From the NCBI GenBank assembly GCA_963777095.1, contig CAVZOY010000006.1:1302001-1366000 (forward strand): DNA of 64,000 bases. The letters run 5' to 3'. The translations under genes and the position numbers were made by a program. How positions within the stretch are numbered: the first letter of the stretch is position 1; the number at the start of each line of letters is the position of its first letter. Of the stretch, positions 8,065 through 16,997 are shown one piece after another. This DNA is from CAVZOY01 sp963777095. Its GTDB lineage: Bacteria > Actinomycetota > Actinomycetes > Mycobacteriales > Geodermatophilaceae. Below the pieces are notes generated by a model. The model ran no database searches, was not told the DNA's origin, and was given only the letters and a program-made list of their open reading frames with translations.

Positions 8065-10137
8065 TCAGGAACGGAGGATCGCGTCGGTCACGGCCCCGCC
8101 GGTCAGTGGCAGGTCGCGGACGCGGACGCCGACGGCCGCGGCCACCGCGTTGGCGATCGCGCCGGCAGTGGGGCCCTGGGCCGCCTCCCCGGCGCCGGCC
8201 GACGGCAGATCGGGGCGGTCGACGAGGTGCACCTCGACCTCGGGCACCTCGCTGAAGCGCAGGATCGGATAGCTCTCCCAGTCCTCGCTGGTGATCCTCA
8301 GCCGGTCGAAGCGCACCTGCTCCTTGAGCGTCCAGCTCGTGGACTGGATCGCGCCGCCCTCGATCTGGAACCGCACACCGTCGGGGTTGACCACTCGGCC
8401 GACGTCCACGGCGATGGTCAGCCGCCGGACCCGGATGTCGTGCTCGGCCTCCACCTCGGCGACGACGGCGCAGTACGCCCCCTTGCCCTTGTAACGAGCG
8501 ACGCCGATGCCCCGGCCCAGCCCGTCGGGCACCGGCTCGCCCCAGCCGGCCGCGGCGGCGGCCGCGGTGAGCACGGTCCGCGCGCGGTCGTCGGACAGGT
8601 GCGCCAGCCGGTACTCGAGGGGGTCGCGTCCCGCAGCCTCGGCCAGCTCGTCGACGAAGGACTCGATGCTGAAGACGTTCAGGTAGGCGCCGAGCGCCCG
8701 CAGGGCCGACGCCCGGATCGAGTCGTCCTCCACCCGGTGCCCGCGGATGCGCCGGCTGCCGACGTCGTAGAGGGGCACCGAGTTTCGGGTGGAGCCGCCG
8801 CCGTTCGCGTCCGGCGGATCAGCAGCCGGCGGCGCCGGCAGCGGCCGCTCGAGGTGACGCCCCGCGAGCAGCCCGGAAACGCCCCGGTAGCCGGGACGGG
8901 CGGTGTGGCCCTGGCTCCAGACGTCGTAGGTCCACGCGGCGATCGCGCCGGTGCCGTCGAGCCGTGCCGACACCTCGGCCGCCATCGCGGAGCCGAAGGG
9001 GGCCCAGGTCAGCTCGTCCTGGCGGCTCCAGCGCACCTGCACCGGTCGGCCCGGCACCGCGCGGGCGAGGAGGACGGCGTCGAAGGCGGCGTCGTCGGCG
9101 GAGTTGTGCCCGTAGCAGCCGGCGTTCTCGACGTGCTCGACGACGACCGCGTCCGGGTCCAGGTCGAGCGCTCCGGCGATCGCGTCCCGCAGCCGGTGGA
9201 CGCCCTGGCTGGAGCTCCACACGGAGAGCGTGCCGTCGGCCTCCCAGCGGGCGACGCCGCAGCCGGGCGCGATGGAGGCATGGGCGAGGTAGGGGCGGCT
9301 GTACCGGGCGGTCAGGGTCGGACCGGAGGTCGCGGGCGTCTCGCCGTCGTCGACGACCGACACCAGCTCCGAGGGCGCGCTGCGCAGGAACGCCACGACG
9401 TCGCGCTCGTCGGGCAGGTCGTCCTCCTCGGCCCAGGTCGCCGCTCGGCGGAGGCGATCGAGGTCGGCGTCGGCCTGCGTCTCGTCGGCCGCCACGACGC
9501 CGAGGAACGAGCCGTCGCGCACCACCAGCACGTCGTCCCCGACGGCCGCCTCGTCCAACGAGAGCAGCCGGGCCCGCGGTGACGGGGGGCGCAGCACCCG
9601 GCCGAACAGCTGGCCGGGCAGCCGGAGGTCGGCGATGAAGCGGGGGCGGCCGGCGATCTTGTCGGGCAGGTCCAGCCTGGTCGCGCTGGTGCCGACGACG
9701 CGGTACGCCGAAGGATCGGCCAGGGGCACCCCCGCGTCGGCGTCGACGTCGAGATCGACGTCGGTGGTGCGGTAGCCGGGGTCGCCCGCCCGCGCGTACC
9801 GGTCGCGGACATTCGCGCACACCAGGCGCACCGCGGGTGCGGCCTCGATGATCGACATACTGCCGGCGGTGAGCCCCTCGTCGGGCCCCGCCGTGGTGTG
9901 CGCGGCGAGCATCCGCACACGCTCCATCGGCACGTCGAGTTCCTCGGCGGCCACCTGGGCCAGCGCGGTCAGGATCCCCTGGCCGAGTTCGACCTTGCCG
10001 ACCCGGACGCCGATGGTCCCGTCGGGCAGCACGGTCACCCACTGCGAGAGCCGAGGGTTCGCCGCGACGTCCTTGGGCAGTCCCGGGGGAGCCGCCGGGG
10101 CGGCGTCGCTGCGGGGGCCGGTGTCGGCGACGGTCAC
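8065..10137 (-). CDS. iorB: Molybdopterin-binding large subunit of a xanthine-dehydrogenase-family hydroxylase (IorB-like)
   Basis: 690 aa, slightly short for isoquinoline 1-oxidoreductase beta/aldehyde-oxidase-type subunits. Segments typical of the family are the N-terminal VELGQGILTALAQVAAEELD, GCYGHNSADDAAFDAVLLAR in the cofactor region, and GAGEAAQGPTAGAIANA near the C-terminus, which holds the catalytic glutamate. No twin-arginine signal is seen. The GTG start at 10137 overlaps the stop of the iron-sulfur subunit gene by four bases (GTGA), which sets the start and shows translational coupling. Together they would hydroxylate an N-heterocycle or oxidise an aldehyde with water as oxygen donor. 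No FAD subunit is encoded nearby, as in the two-subunit Ior type. The true substrate is unknown. Confidence 0.88.
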   Translation of the reverse strand: MTVADTGPRSDAAPAAPPGLPKDVAANPRLSQWVTVLPDGTIGVRVGKVELGQGILTALAQVAAEELDVPMERVRMLAAHTTAGPDEGLTAGSMSIIEAAPAVRLVCANVRDRYARAGDPGYRTTDVDLDVDADAGVPLADPSAYRVVGTSATRLDLPDKIAGRPRFIADLRLPGQLFGRVLRPPSPRARLLSLDEAAVGDDVLVVRDGSFLGVVAADETQADADLDRLRRAATWAEEDDLPDERDVVAFLRSAPSELVSVVDDGETPATSGPTLTARYSRPYLAHASIAPGCGVARWEADGTLSVWSSSQGVHRLRDAIAGALDLDPDAVVVEHVENAGCYGHNSADDAAFDAVLLARAVPGRPVQVRWSRQDELTWAPFGSAMAAEVSARLDGTGAIAAWTYDVWSQGHTARPGYRGVSGLLAGRHLERPLPAPPAADPPDANGGGSTRNSVPLYDVGSRRIRGHRVEDDSIRASALRALGAYLNVFSIESFVDELAEAAGRDPLEYRLAHLSDDRARTVLTAAAAAAGWGEPVPDGLGRGIGVARYKGKGAYCAVVAEVEAEHDIRVRRLTIAVDVGRVVNPDGVRFQIEGGAIQSTSWTLKEQVRFDRLRITSEDWESYPILRFSEVPEVEVHLVDRPDLPSAGAGEAAQGPTAGAIANAVAAAVGVRVRDLPLTGGAVTDAILRS

Positions 10138-10613
10138 GACGTGCCTCCCGCGGCCGGCCGGCCGGCCGCCACCACGGCCTCGATGATCCGGCGCTGGGCA
10201 CCGCAGCGGCACAGGTTGCGGTCCAGCGCCCGGGCGACCGTGGCCGCGTCGGGTGCGGTCTCATCCTCCAGCAGTGCAGCGGCGCGCACCGCGATACCCG
10301 AGATGCAGAAGCCGCACTGCGCGGCCTGGGAATCGAGGAGCGCCTGCTGCACGGGGTGCAACTCGCCGTCGGGGGCGAGGCCCTCGACGGTGACCACCGA
10401 TCGGCCCGCTGCCGACCACATCGGGGTGTCGCACGCGGGCACCACGGCGTCGTCCATCCGGACGAAGCAGGCCCCGCACTGGCCGAGCCCGCAGCCGAAC
10501 CGGCTGCCCAGGAGACCCAGATCGTTGCGCAGCACGGTGAGGAGCGGCGCATCCGGGGCCGCGGTCACCTCGGTGTCCGTGCCGTTGACGCGCAGCCGGA
10601 ACGGCTCGGTCAC
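10134..10613 (-). CDS. iorA: (2Fe-2S) subunit of molybdenum hydroxylase (IorA-like)
   Basis: 159 aa, the usual length for the small subunit. The N-terminal plant-ferredoxin-like domain has Cys41, Cys46, Cys49 and Cys61 (CGLGQCGACF, then PAC), and the C-terminal helical domain has Cys100, Cys103, Cys135 and Cys137 (QCGFC, CRCG), giving both [2Fe-2S] clusters. The GTG start at 10613 overlaps the stop codon of the GntR gene by four bases, and its own stop overlaps the start of the large subunit in the same way. It passes electrons from the molybdenum site to an unknown acceptor. Confidence 0.93.
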   Translation of the reverse strand: MTEPFRLRVNGTDTEVTAAPDAPLLTVLRNDLGLLGSRFGCGLGQCGACFVRMDDAVVPACDTPMWSAAGRSVVTVEGLAPDGELHPVQQALLDSQAAQCGFCISGIAVRAAALLEDETAPDAATVARALDRNLCRCGAQRRIIEAVVAAGRPAAGGTS

Positions 10614-11281
10614 CGGAGGCTCCCGTCGAAGATCTCCGGGTGCCGGCCCAGCTCGATCCGGGTGCGGCGGATGTGGCCCGCGACGAAGCGCTCGGCGTCG
10701 ACAACGTCCCGGCGCGCGACGGCGTCCAGGAGCAGGCGGTGCTCGGCGTTGATCACCCAGCGTCGGCCGGGGCCGGTGAGGGTGACGAAGGTCCGGCGGT
10801 GGTGGGCGGTGGAGTTCCACAACCGGGTGACCGAGCCGGTCAGCTGGTCGATGCGGCAGCCCGCGTAGCCGGCCAGGTGGAACTCGCGGTCGAGCTGGAG
10901 GAAGCCGGCGACGTCGCCGTCCTCCAGGGCCTCGATCCGCTCCTGCACCTGCTCGAGCAGTCGGACGTCGGCGTCGGTGAGGTTCGGGATGCTCTCGGCG
11001 ATCGCCAGCTGCTCGAGCTGCTCGCGCATGCGGTAGATGACGTCGACCTCGTGCCCGGTGAGGCTGGGGACGCGGGCGCCCCGGTGCCGCTCGTGCTCGG
11101 TGAGCCCCTCGGCCTCGAGCATCCGGAGGGCCTCGCGCACCGGCAGTCGACTGGCGCCGAGCCGCTCCGCCACCTCCTCCTGCCGGATCCACTCGCCGGG
11201 GCCGATCGAGCCGTCGAGGATTGCCCGGCGGAGGTAGTCGGCCACGCGACCAGCCGTGCCGATGTCCTGCAGGTCCGTCAC
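10610..11281 (-). CDS. GntR-family (FCD-domain) transcriptional regulator
   Basis: 223 aa. The N-terminal winged helix-turn-helix (about 10-75) shows LRRAILDGSIGPGEWI and ASRLPVREALRMLEAEGL; the C-terminal helical ligand-binding FCD domain (about 80-215) has the metal/ligand-type histidines in DREFHLAG and NAEHRLLLDA. The GTG start at 11281 overlaps the stop of the VOC gene by four bases, and its stop overlaps iorA, so the regulator is embedded in and coupled to the operon it probably controls. Palindromes TTGGATCCAA and TCGGATCCAA in the divergent promoter upstream are candidate operators. Confidence 0.9.
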   Translation of the reverse strand: MTDLQDIGTAGRVADYLRRAILDGSIGPGEWIRQEEVAERLGASRLPVREALRMLEAEGLTEHERHRGARVPSLTGHEVDVIYRMREQLEQLAIAESIPNLTDADVRLLEQVQERIEALEDGDVAGFLQLDREFHLAGYAGCRIDQLTGSVTRLWNSTAHHRRTFVTLTGPGRRWVINAEHRLLLDAVARRDVVDAERFVAGHIRRTRIELGRHPEIFDGSLR

Positions 11282-11781
11282 GCGAACGCCTCCGGATTGC
11301 GCGACCACGCCTTGCCCCCGGGATAGCTGACCAGCTCGAACTGCATGCCCCACGGGGCCAGGAAGTAGACCCACCGCTGGCCCTCGTGCGCACCCGTGCT
11401 GGCCGTCGGCTCGCCCAGCACCCGCACGCCGGAGGACCGCAGGTGGGCGACGGCGGCGTCCAGGTCGTCGACGTAGAGGGCGACGTGGTGTCCGCCGACG
11501 TCGCTGTTGCGTGGCGGTGTGAGATCCTGGTCGGGGGCCTCGTAGGAGAAGACCTCGAAGATCGCCTGACCGCCGCACCGGAAGAAGGAGTTGCGCCGCA
11601 TGACCGTGCGCGGGTGCACGTTCAGGTGTTCGAGCATCCAGTCACTGTCGTCGTGCACGAACGGGCCGAGCGAGTAGAGGTACTCGCAGCCCAGCACGTC
11701 GACGAGGAAGGCACGGGCCTCGTCGAGGTCGGGCACGGTGAAGCCGATGTGGTCGACACCGGTCAGGCCCGGCAGCCCCAT
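11278..11781 (-). CDS. VOC (glyoxalase/dioxygenase-fold) protein
   Basis: 167 aa with two beta-alpha-beta-beta-beta modules: the first opens with TGVDHIGFTVPDLDEARAFL, the second with GGHHVALYVDDLDAAVAHL and ends in FELVSY. The His and Glu residues at the usual metal positions (VDHIG, GGHHV, FELV) suggest a metal-dependent lyase, isomerase or ring-cleavage dioxygenase. It is the first gene of the VOC-GntR-iorA-iorB operon, each pair overlapping by four bases, so it likely acts on a product or substrate of the hydroxylase. Reaction not determined. Confidence 0.85.
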   Translation of the reverse strand: MGLPGLTGVDHIGFTVPDLDEARAFLVDVLGCEYLYSLGPFVHDDSDWMLEHLNVHPRTVMRRNSFFRCGGQAIFEVFSYEAPDQDLTPPRNSDVGGHHVALYVDDLDAAVAHLRSSGVRVLGEPTASTGAHEGQRWVYFLAPWGMQFELVSYPGGKAWSRNPEAFA

Positions 11782-11805
11782 CGCCTCACTCCCGTCTCCC
11801 TCTTC

Positions 11806-11878
11806 TTGGATCCAACTCTAGGCGAATGTGAGGCGGAGCACTAGCCTGGGGCCCTGTCCGGCATGACTCGGATCCAAT
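11806..11878. promoter_or_regulatory. Divergent promoter region with paired GntR-like operators
   Basis: The 144-base gap between the VOC gene (minus) and the E1 gene (plus) holds a perfect palindrome TTGGATCCAA at 11806-11815 and a 9/10 copy TCGGATCCAA at 11868-11877. FCD-type GntR regulators bind short palindromes of this size. The regulator encoded two genes away is the natural candidate (inference). Confidence 0.45.
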
Positions 11879-11925
11879 CGGGAGCCGCGTCGCGCCCGAG
11901 CCGGCCGACCGAGGGGACCAGCGAC

Positions 11926-14111
11926 ATGGCGATGCATCGCCGACTCGAGCCCGCCGCCCCGTGGGTGGAGCTGGTGGTGACCCAGGACGACTGGGACGCC
12001 GCCGATCCCGAGCTGCTGCGCACCATGCACGGCCAGCTGGTCCTCATCCGGGTGTTCGAGGAGTACGTGCTCGAGCTCGCCGCCGCGGGGCTCATCCACG
12101 GCCCCGCGCACTCCAGCATCGGCCAGGAGGGCGGCGCCGTCGGCTCGGTGCTCGCGCTGACCAGCGCCGACCAGGTCAACGGCTCGCACCGCGGCCACCA
12201 CCAGTTCCTCGCCAAGGCGCTGCACCACGTCTCGCCGAAGGGCCTCGACCTCTCCGCGGGCGTCTCCGACGAGGTCCGCGAGGTGCTGCTGCGCACGCTG
12301 GCGGAGATCTGCGGGCTCGACCGCGGCTTCAGTCACGGCCGCGGCGGCTCCATGCACCTGCAGTGGAAGGACGCCGGGGCGATGGGCACCAACGCCATCG
12401 TCGGCGGCGGCGTCCCGCAGGCCGCGGGATTCGCGTGGGCCGACCGGCAGGCGGGCACGGACGCCGTCTCGGTGACCTACTTCGGCGACGGCGCCATCAA
12501 CATCGGATCCACCCTCGAGACGTTCAACCTCGCCGCCGCCTGGTCGCTGCCGGTCTGCTTCTTCGTCGAGAACAACCGCTACGCCGTCTCGACCAGCGTC
12601 TTCGAGGCCACCTGCGAGGCGCGGCTCTCCGGCCGCGGCCCGGGGTTCGGCATCGCCAGCTGGAAGGTCGACGGGATGGACCCGCTGGCCGTGCACCTGG
12701 CCATGCAGGAGGCCGTCGCCCACATGCGGGCCGGCGGCGGACCGACCCTCGTCGAGGCCGACACCTATCGCTTCTTCCACCAGAACGGCGCCTTCCCGGG
12801 CAGCGCCTTCGGCTACCGCTCCAAGGAGGAGGAGCGGGAGTGGCGGGCGCGCGACCCGATCGACCAGGTCGTCGCCCACCTGCTGCGCCGCCGGCTGGTT
12901 GACGCAGGCCGAGCTGGACGGCGCGGTGGCCGCCGCCGAGGGCGTGCTGGCCGAGATCGGCGACGTCCTGCTCGAGCCGGTGCCGGGCGGCAAGCCGGGG
13001 CAGCGCCGCATCACGGAGGCGGAGTGGCCCGACCCCTCCTTCGTGGACGTCGGCGTGCGCGGTGACCTGAGCGAGTTCGACGGCGCGCCGGTCGCCGACC
13101 TCGACACCTACGGCGGGCAGCTGGCCGAGCAGAAGTTCATCGAGGCGGTCGCCGCGGTGATGAACCGCCGGATGGAGACCGACGAGCGGATCGTCGTCAT
13201 GGGCGAGGACGTGCACCGGCTCAACGGGGGCACCAACGGCGCCACCCGCGGGCTGAAGGATCGCTTCCCCGATCGCGTGCTCGGGACGCCGATCAGCGAG
13301 AACGCCTTCGCCGGTCTGGGCGGCGGCATCGCCATCGACGGGCGGTTCCGGCCGGTCGTCGAGTTCATGTACGCCGACTTCATGTGGGTCGCCGCCGACC
13401 AGCTGTTCAACCAGATCGCCAAGGCCCGGCACATGTTCGGTGGCACCGGCGCGGTGCCGTTCGTGTTGCGCAGCAAGGTCGCGATGGGCACCGGCTACGG
13501 ATCGCAGCACTCGATGGACCCGGCCGGGATCCTGACGTCAGCGCCCGGCCTGCGGGTCGTCGCACCGTCCACGCCGTTCGACTACGTGGGCCTGATGAAC
13601 AGCGCGCTCCGCTGCGAGGACCCGGTCGTGGTCCTCGAGCACGTCGACCTGTACAACTCCACCGGCCTCGGCCCGACGGACGACCTCGACTACTGCCTCC
13701 CGGTCGGCAAGGGCCGCCATCCGGCGTCCCGGTGCGGAGGTCACGGTCATCTCCTATCTGGCGATGACCAACTACGTGCTCGCTGCCGTGGAGAGCCTCG
13801 GCACGGTGGACGCCGAGGTGGTCGACCTGAGGTGGCTCGACCGGGCCTCCGTCGACTGGGAGACCATCGGCGCGAGCATCCGGAAGACCAACAACGTGCT
13901 CATCGCCGAGCAGGGCGCCGTCGGGACCTCGTACGGCGGCTGGCTCGCCGACGAGATCCAGCGCCGCTTCTTCGACTGGCTCGATCAGCCGGTGCAGCGG
14001 GTGACCGGGGGTGAGGCCTCGCCCAGCATCAGCAAGGTGCTCGAGCGCGCGGCGATCGCGCAGAGCGCCGAGGTCGCCGCCGCGCTCACGGCGATGGTCG
14101 GGGAGGTCTGA
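11926..14111 (+). CDS. Fused alpha-beta E1 component of a 2-oxoacid (branched-chain/acetoin-type) dehydrogenase, frame broken twice
   Basis: The alpha half (11926 to about 12890) carries the thiamine diphosphate motif YFGDGAINIG...FFVENN and SHGRGGSMH; the beta half (about 12900-14111) shows VVMGEDVHRL, GTPISENAFAG and MYADF. Reading moves to the next frame near 12893 (an extra C in cgccgccgg) and again near 13714 (an extra G in aagggcc). Removing those two bases gives one open frame of 727 aa, the size of known fused E1 proteins, so the breaks look like sequence errors. The ATG at 11926 follows a GAGGGG site. With the E2 gene that starts four bases after it, the enzyme would decarboxylate a 2-oxoacid and pass the acyl group to lipoate. 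No E3 gene is in the window. Confidence 0.8.
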
Positions 14112-14114
14112 GAC

Positions 14115-15413
14115 ATGGCGCGGCTGATGCGCATGCCCGAGGTCGCCGCCGGAGGTACCGAGGCGGTCCTGCACGAGTGGTCCGTGGCCGAGCGGGGCGA
14201 GTTCGCGGCCCAGGACGTGCTCGCGACCGTCGAGACCGACAAGGCGGTCGTCGACGTCGAGGCCGAGCAGCCCGGCGTCGTCGTGAAGCTGCTGGTCGGC
14301 GCCGGCACGTCGGTCGAGGTCGGTGCGCCGATCGCGATCCTGGCCGACCCGGACGAGACCGTCGGCGACATCGGGGACGTGCTCGCCGCCCTCGGCGTCT
14401 CCGACGCCGACACCGCGCCGCCGGACCCGGAGGGCGCGCCCGACCAGCCGGCCTCGCCGGAGGTGCCCGCGCCGCTGGCCGAGGCCACCGTGGCCGCGGC
14501 GGGTCTGGCTCCGACCCCGGCCGGCAACGGCTCTGCCCACCCCCCGGACGGGCGGGTCTTCGCCAGCCCGATCGCCCGCCGACTGGCGAAGGAGCGGGGC
14601 CTGGGGCTCACCGATCTCGTCGGGACCGGCCCCGGGGGGCGGATAGTCCGCCGGGACGTCGAGGCGGCGCGGCAGACGCCGGTCGCGGCCCCGGTGCCGG
14701 CCGCCGTGCCTGTCCCGGCGGGCGCGGCTGCGGCTGCCGGCTTCACCGACGTGCCGCACACGCCGATGCGCCGGGCCATCGCCCGGCGACTGAGCGAGAG
14801 CAAGCAGACGATCCCGCACTTCACCGTGCGGGCGACGCTCCGGGTGGACGAGCTCCTCCGGCTGCGGGCCGGTCTGGCAGCCGTCGGCACGCCGGTGTCG
14901 GTCACGGACCTCCTGCTCAAGGCCGCAGCGCGGGCGCACGTCGCCGTTCCGCGCATGAACGCCATCTGGACCCCGGACGCCACCCGCCGGTTCTCGTCGG
15001 TGGACGTGGCCGTCGCCGTGGCCACGGAGACGGGCCTGCTCACGCCGGTGGTGCGCGGGGTGGAGGGAATCCCGGTCGCGGCGCTCGCCACGACCGTGCG
15101 CGAGCTCGCGGCCCGCGCCCGCGAGGGACGGCTACGGCAGGAGGAGCTGGAGGGCGGCTCGCTGACCGTCACCAACCTCGGCATGCACGGCACCGAGGAG
15201 TTCGCCGCGATCATCAACCCGCCGCAGTCGGCGATCCTCGCCGTCGGTGCTGCCCGGAAGGAGCCGGTCGTGGTCGACGACGCGCTCGCCGTCGCGACGG
15301 TGGTGCGGGTGACGCTGTCGGCCGACCACCGGGTCATCGACGGGACGCTCGCCGCCGAGTGGATGACGGCCTTCGTCGAGGCCGTCGAGGAGCCGTTGCG
15401 GCTGCTCGTCTGA
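14115..15413 (+). CDS. Dihydrolipoamide acyltransferase (E2) of 2-oxoacid dehydrogenase
   Basis: 432 aa with the standard E2 domain order: one N-terminal lipoyl domain (1-80) with the lipoylated Lys in VETDKAVVDVE, a Pro/Ala linker, a peripheral-subunit-binding domain near 150-190 (FASPIARRLAKERGLGL), a second Ala/Pro linker, and a C-terminal catalytic acyltransferase domain with the active-site motif LSADHRVIDG. It lies three bases after the E1 gene, so it forms one enzyme with it. The catalytic core assembles into 24- or 60-mers in this family. Its substrate follows that of E1, probably a branched-chain 2-oxoacid or acetoin. Confidence 0.93.
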   Translation: MARLMRMPEVAAGGTEAVLHEWSVAERGEFAAQDVLATVETDKAVVDVEAEQPGVVVKLLVGAGTSVEVGAPIAILADPDETVGDIGDVLAALGVSDADTAPPDPEGAPDQPASPEVPAPLAEATVAAAGLAPTPAGNGSAHPPDGRVFASPIARRLAKERGLGLTDLVGTGPGGRIVRRDVEAARQTPVAAPVPAAVPVPAGAAAAAGFTDVPHTPMRRAIARRLSESKQTIPHFTVRATLRVDELLRLRAGLAAVGTPVSVTDLLLKAAARAHVAVPRMNAIWTPDATRRFSSVDVAVAVATETGLLTPVVRGVEGIPVAALATTVRELAARAREGRLRQEELEGGSLTVTNLGMHGTEEFAAIINPPQSAILAVGAARKEPVVVDDALAVATVVRVTLSADHRVIDGTLAAEWMTAFVEAVEEPLRLLV

Positions 15414-15419
15414 CGCGGC

Positions 15420-16898
15420 CTAGTCGACCGTGACCACCGACCTCGCCCGGTCCCGCCGCGGCTCCGGCGGGCGCGGCCCGAGGTGCCGCCGGGAGAGGTA
15501 GGTGCCCGCCACGTTGGCGCAGGCCACCAGCGGGACGGCGATGAGCGCGCCGAAGATGCCGGCGATGATGAGGCCGGCGGCGATGGCCAGGACGACGGCC
15601 AGCGGGTGCACGCGGACGGCGCGGCCGAGCAGGAGCGGCTGGAGCACGTGCCCCTCGAGCTGCATGACGCCGGTGACGATCGCCAGCGCGATCAGCGCCT
15701 GGACCGGTCCCTGCGACACCAGCGCGACCATGACCGCCACGGTGCCGGCGAGGAACGAGCCGATGATCGGGATGAACGCGCCGAGGAACACCAGCGCGGC
15801 GAGCGGGACCACCAGCGGCGTGCCCAGGACGGCGAGGCCGATCCCGATGCCGAGGGCGTCGACGAGCGCCACGACGACGGTCGCCCGGACGTAGGAGATG
15901 AGCGTCCGCCACGACCGGCGCGCGGCCTCGTCGACGTAGGCGCGGGCGTCGCGGGGGAACAGGCCGACCAGCCACAGCCAGATGGACCGGCCGTCCTTGA
16001 GGAAGAAGAACAGCGTGAACAGCGCCAGGATGATGCCGGTGACGACCTCGCCCAGCGTCGCCGCGGTGGTCAGCGCGCCGGTCGCCAGGGTGTCCTGGTT
16101 CTCGACGAAGCGCTGCTGCAGGTCCGCGATCGCCTGCTCGAGCTGGTTGCGGGTGATCGGCAGCGTGCGGACGACGAAGGACTGGATGCGCGTGATGCCC
16201 TGGCTGACCTGGTCCGCGAGGTCGGGGAAGCCCGCCGCGAACTGGTTGACGACCAGCGTGATGATGCCGGCGACCACGCCGAGGCCGACGACGAGCATGG
16301 TCAGTGCGGCCCACGATCGCCGCCACCCGTGCCGGACGAGCGCGGCCGCGCCCGGCTGCAGCAGCGCGGCGAGCAGCAGCGCCACGAGCACGGGCACCAC
16401 GACCACGGCCATGTAGGCGGCCACCCACAGCAGCGCGTAGGAGGCGGCGACGACCGCCACCAGCCGCCAGGCCCAGGACGCCGCCGTCCGCAGGCCGCCC
16501 GGGACGCCGTCCTGACCGGGCTGCGCCGGCCGGACGGCCCCGCGACCGGAGCGGTCCACGCGCCGCCGTCCGCGCTCCGGCGACGTCACGTCCGGTGGCC
16601 CGCTGACCCCGCCCGGACCGGCCGCGCCGTCGAGGTCGGGTGCTCCGGGCTCCGGACTGCCGAGCGGCGGGGTGCCGGCGCCGGTCGGCCCGCCGGCGGT
16701 GGTGCTCCCCGTCGGAGCGGCGGCGAGCGGGCGGTCGTCGGCCTCGTGGGCGTCCTCGAGGTCGTCCGGGTCGATGTCCTCGGGTTCCGGGTGCGCGGCG
16801 TGCCCGTCGGCGTGCCAGTCGTCGTGGGGGTCGTGCTCGCGAGCCGCGCGGATGCGTTCACGCGCGCGGGCCGAGAGGTCGCTCGCTCGGCGGAGCAT
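15420..16898 (-). CDS. AI-2E/PerM-family membrane transporter
   Basis: 492 aa. A charged, Asp/Glu- and Pro-rich cytoplasmic N-terminus of about 140 residues precedes the conserved AI-2E/PerM membrane domain. Hydrophobic segments include YALLWVAAYMAVVVVPVLVA, LTMLVVGLGVVAGIITLVV, IILALFTLFFFLKDG and LVFLGAFIPIIGSFLAGTVA; the GAFIPIIGS loop is typical of the family. The ATG at 16898 follows GGGAGGCGCG, which decides the start. Family members export autoinducer-2 or exchange Na+/H+; which applies here is unknown. It faces away from purB with about 100 bases between the starts. Confidence 0.88.
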   Translation of the reverse strand: MLRRASDLSARARERIRAAREHDPHDDWHADGHAAHPEPEDIDPDDLEDAHEADDRPLAAAPTGSTTAGGPTGAGTPPLGSPEPGAPDLDGAAGPGGVSGPPDVTSPERGRRRVDRSGRGAVRPAQPGQDGVPGGLRTAASWAWRLVAVVAASYALLWVAAYMAVVVVPVLVALLLAALLQPGAAALVRHGWRRSWAALTMLVVGLGVVAGIITLVVNQFAAGFPDLADQVSQGITRIQSFVVRTLPITRNQLEQAIADLQQRFVENQDTLATGALTTAATLGEVVTGIILALFTLFFFLKDGRSIWLWLVGLFPRDARAYVDEAARRSWRTLISYVRATVVVALVDALGIGIGLAVLGTPLVVPLAALVFLGAFIPIIGSFLAGTVAVMVALVSQGPVQALIALAIVTGVMQLEGHVLQPLLLGRAVRVHPLAVVLAIAAGLIIAGIFGALIAVPLVACANVAGTYLSRRHLGPRPPEPRRDRARSVVTVD

Positions 16899-16997
16899 CG
16901 CGCCTCCCGATCCGTAGGGGCCGTCGAAGATCACGGTAACGCTGCGGGAGGATGCTCCCGTGGTGCGACGAGCCAACCGACCCGAACGGGTGCCCGA

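Noticed and set aside
11926..14111. Programmed ribosomal frameshifting in the fused E1 gene
   Set aside because: No slippery heptamer followed by a structure is seen, and the same single-base pattern occurs in unrelated genes.
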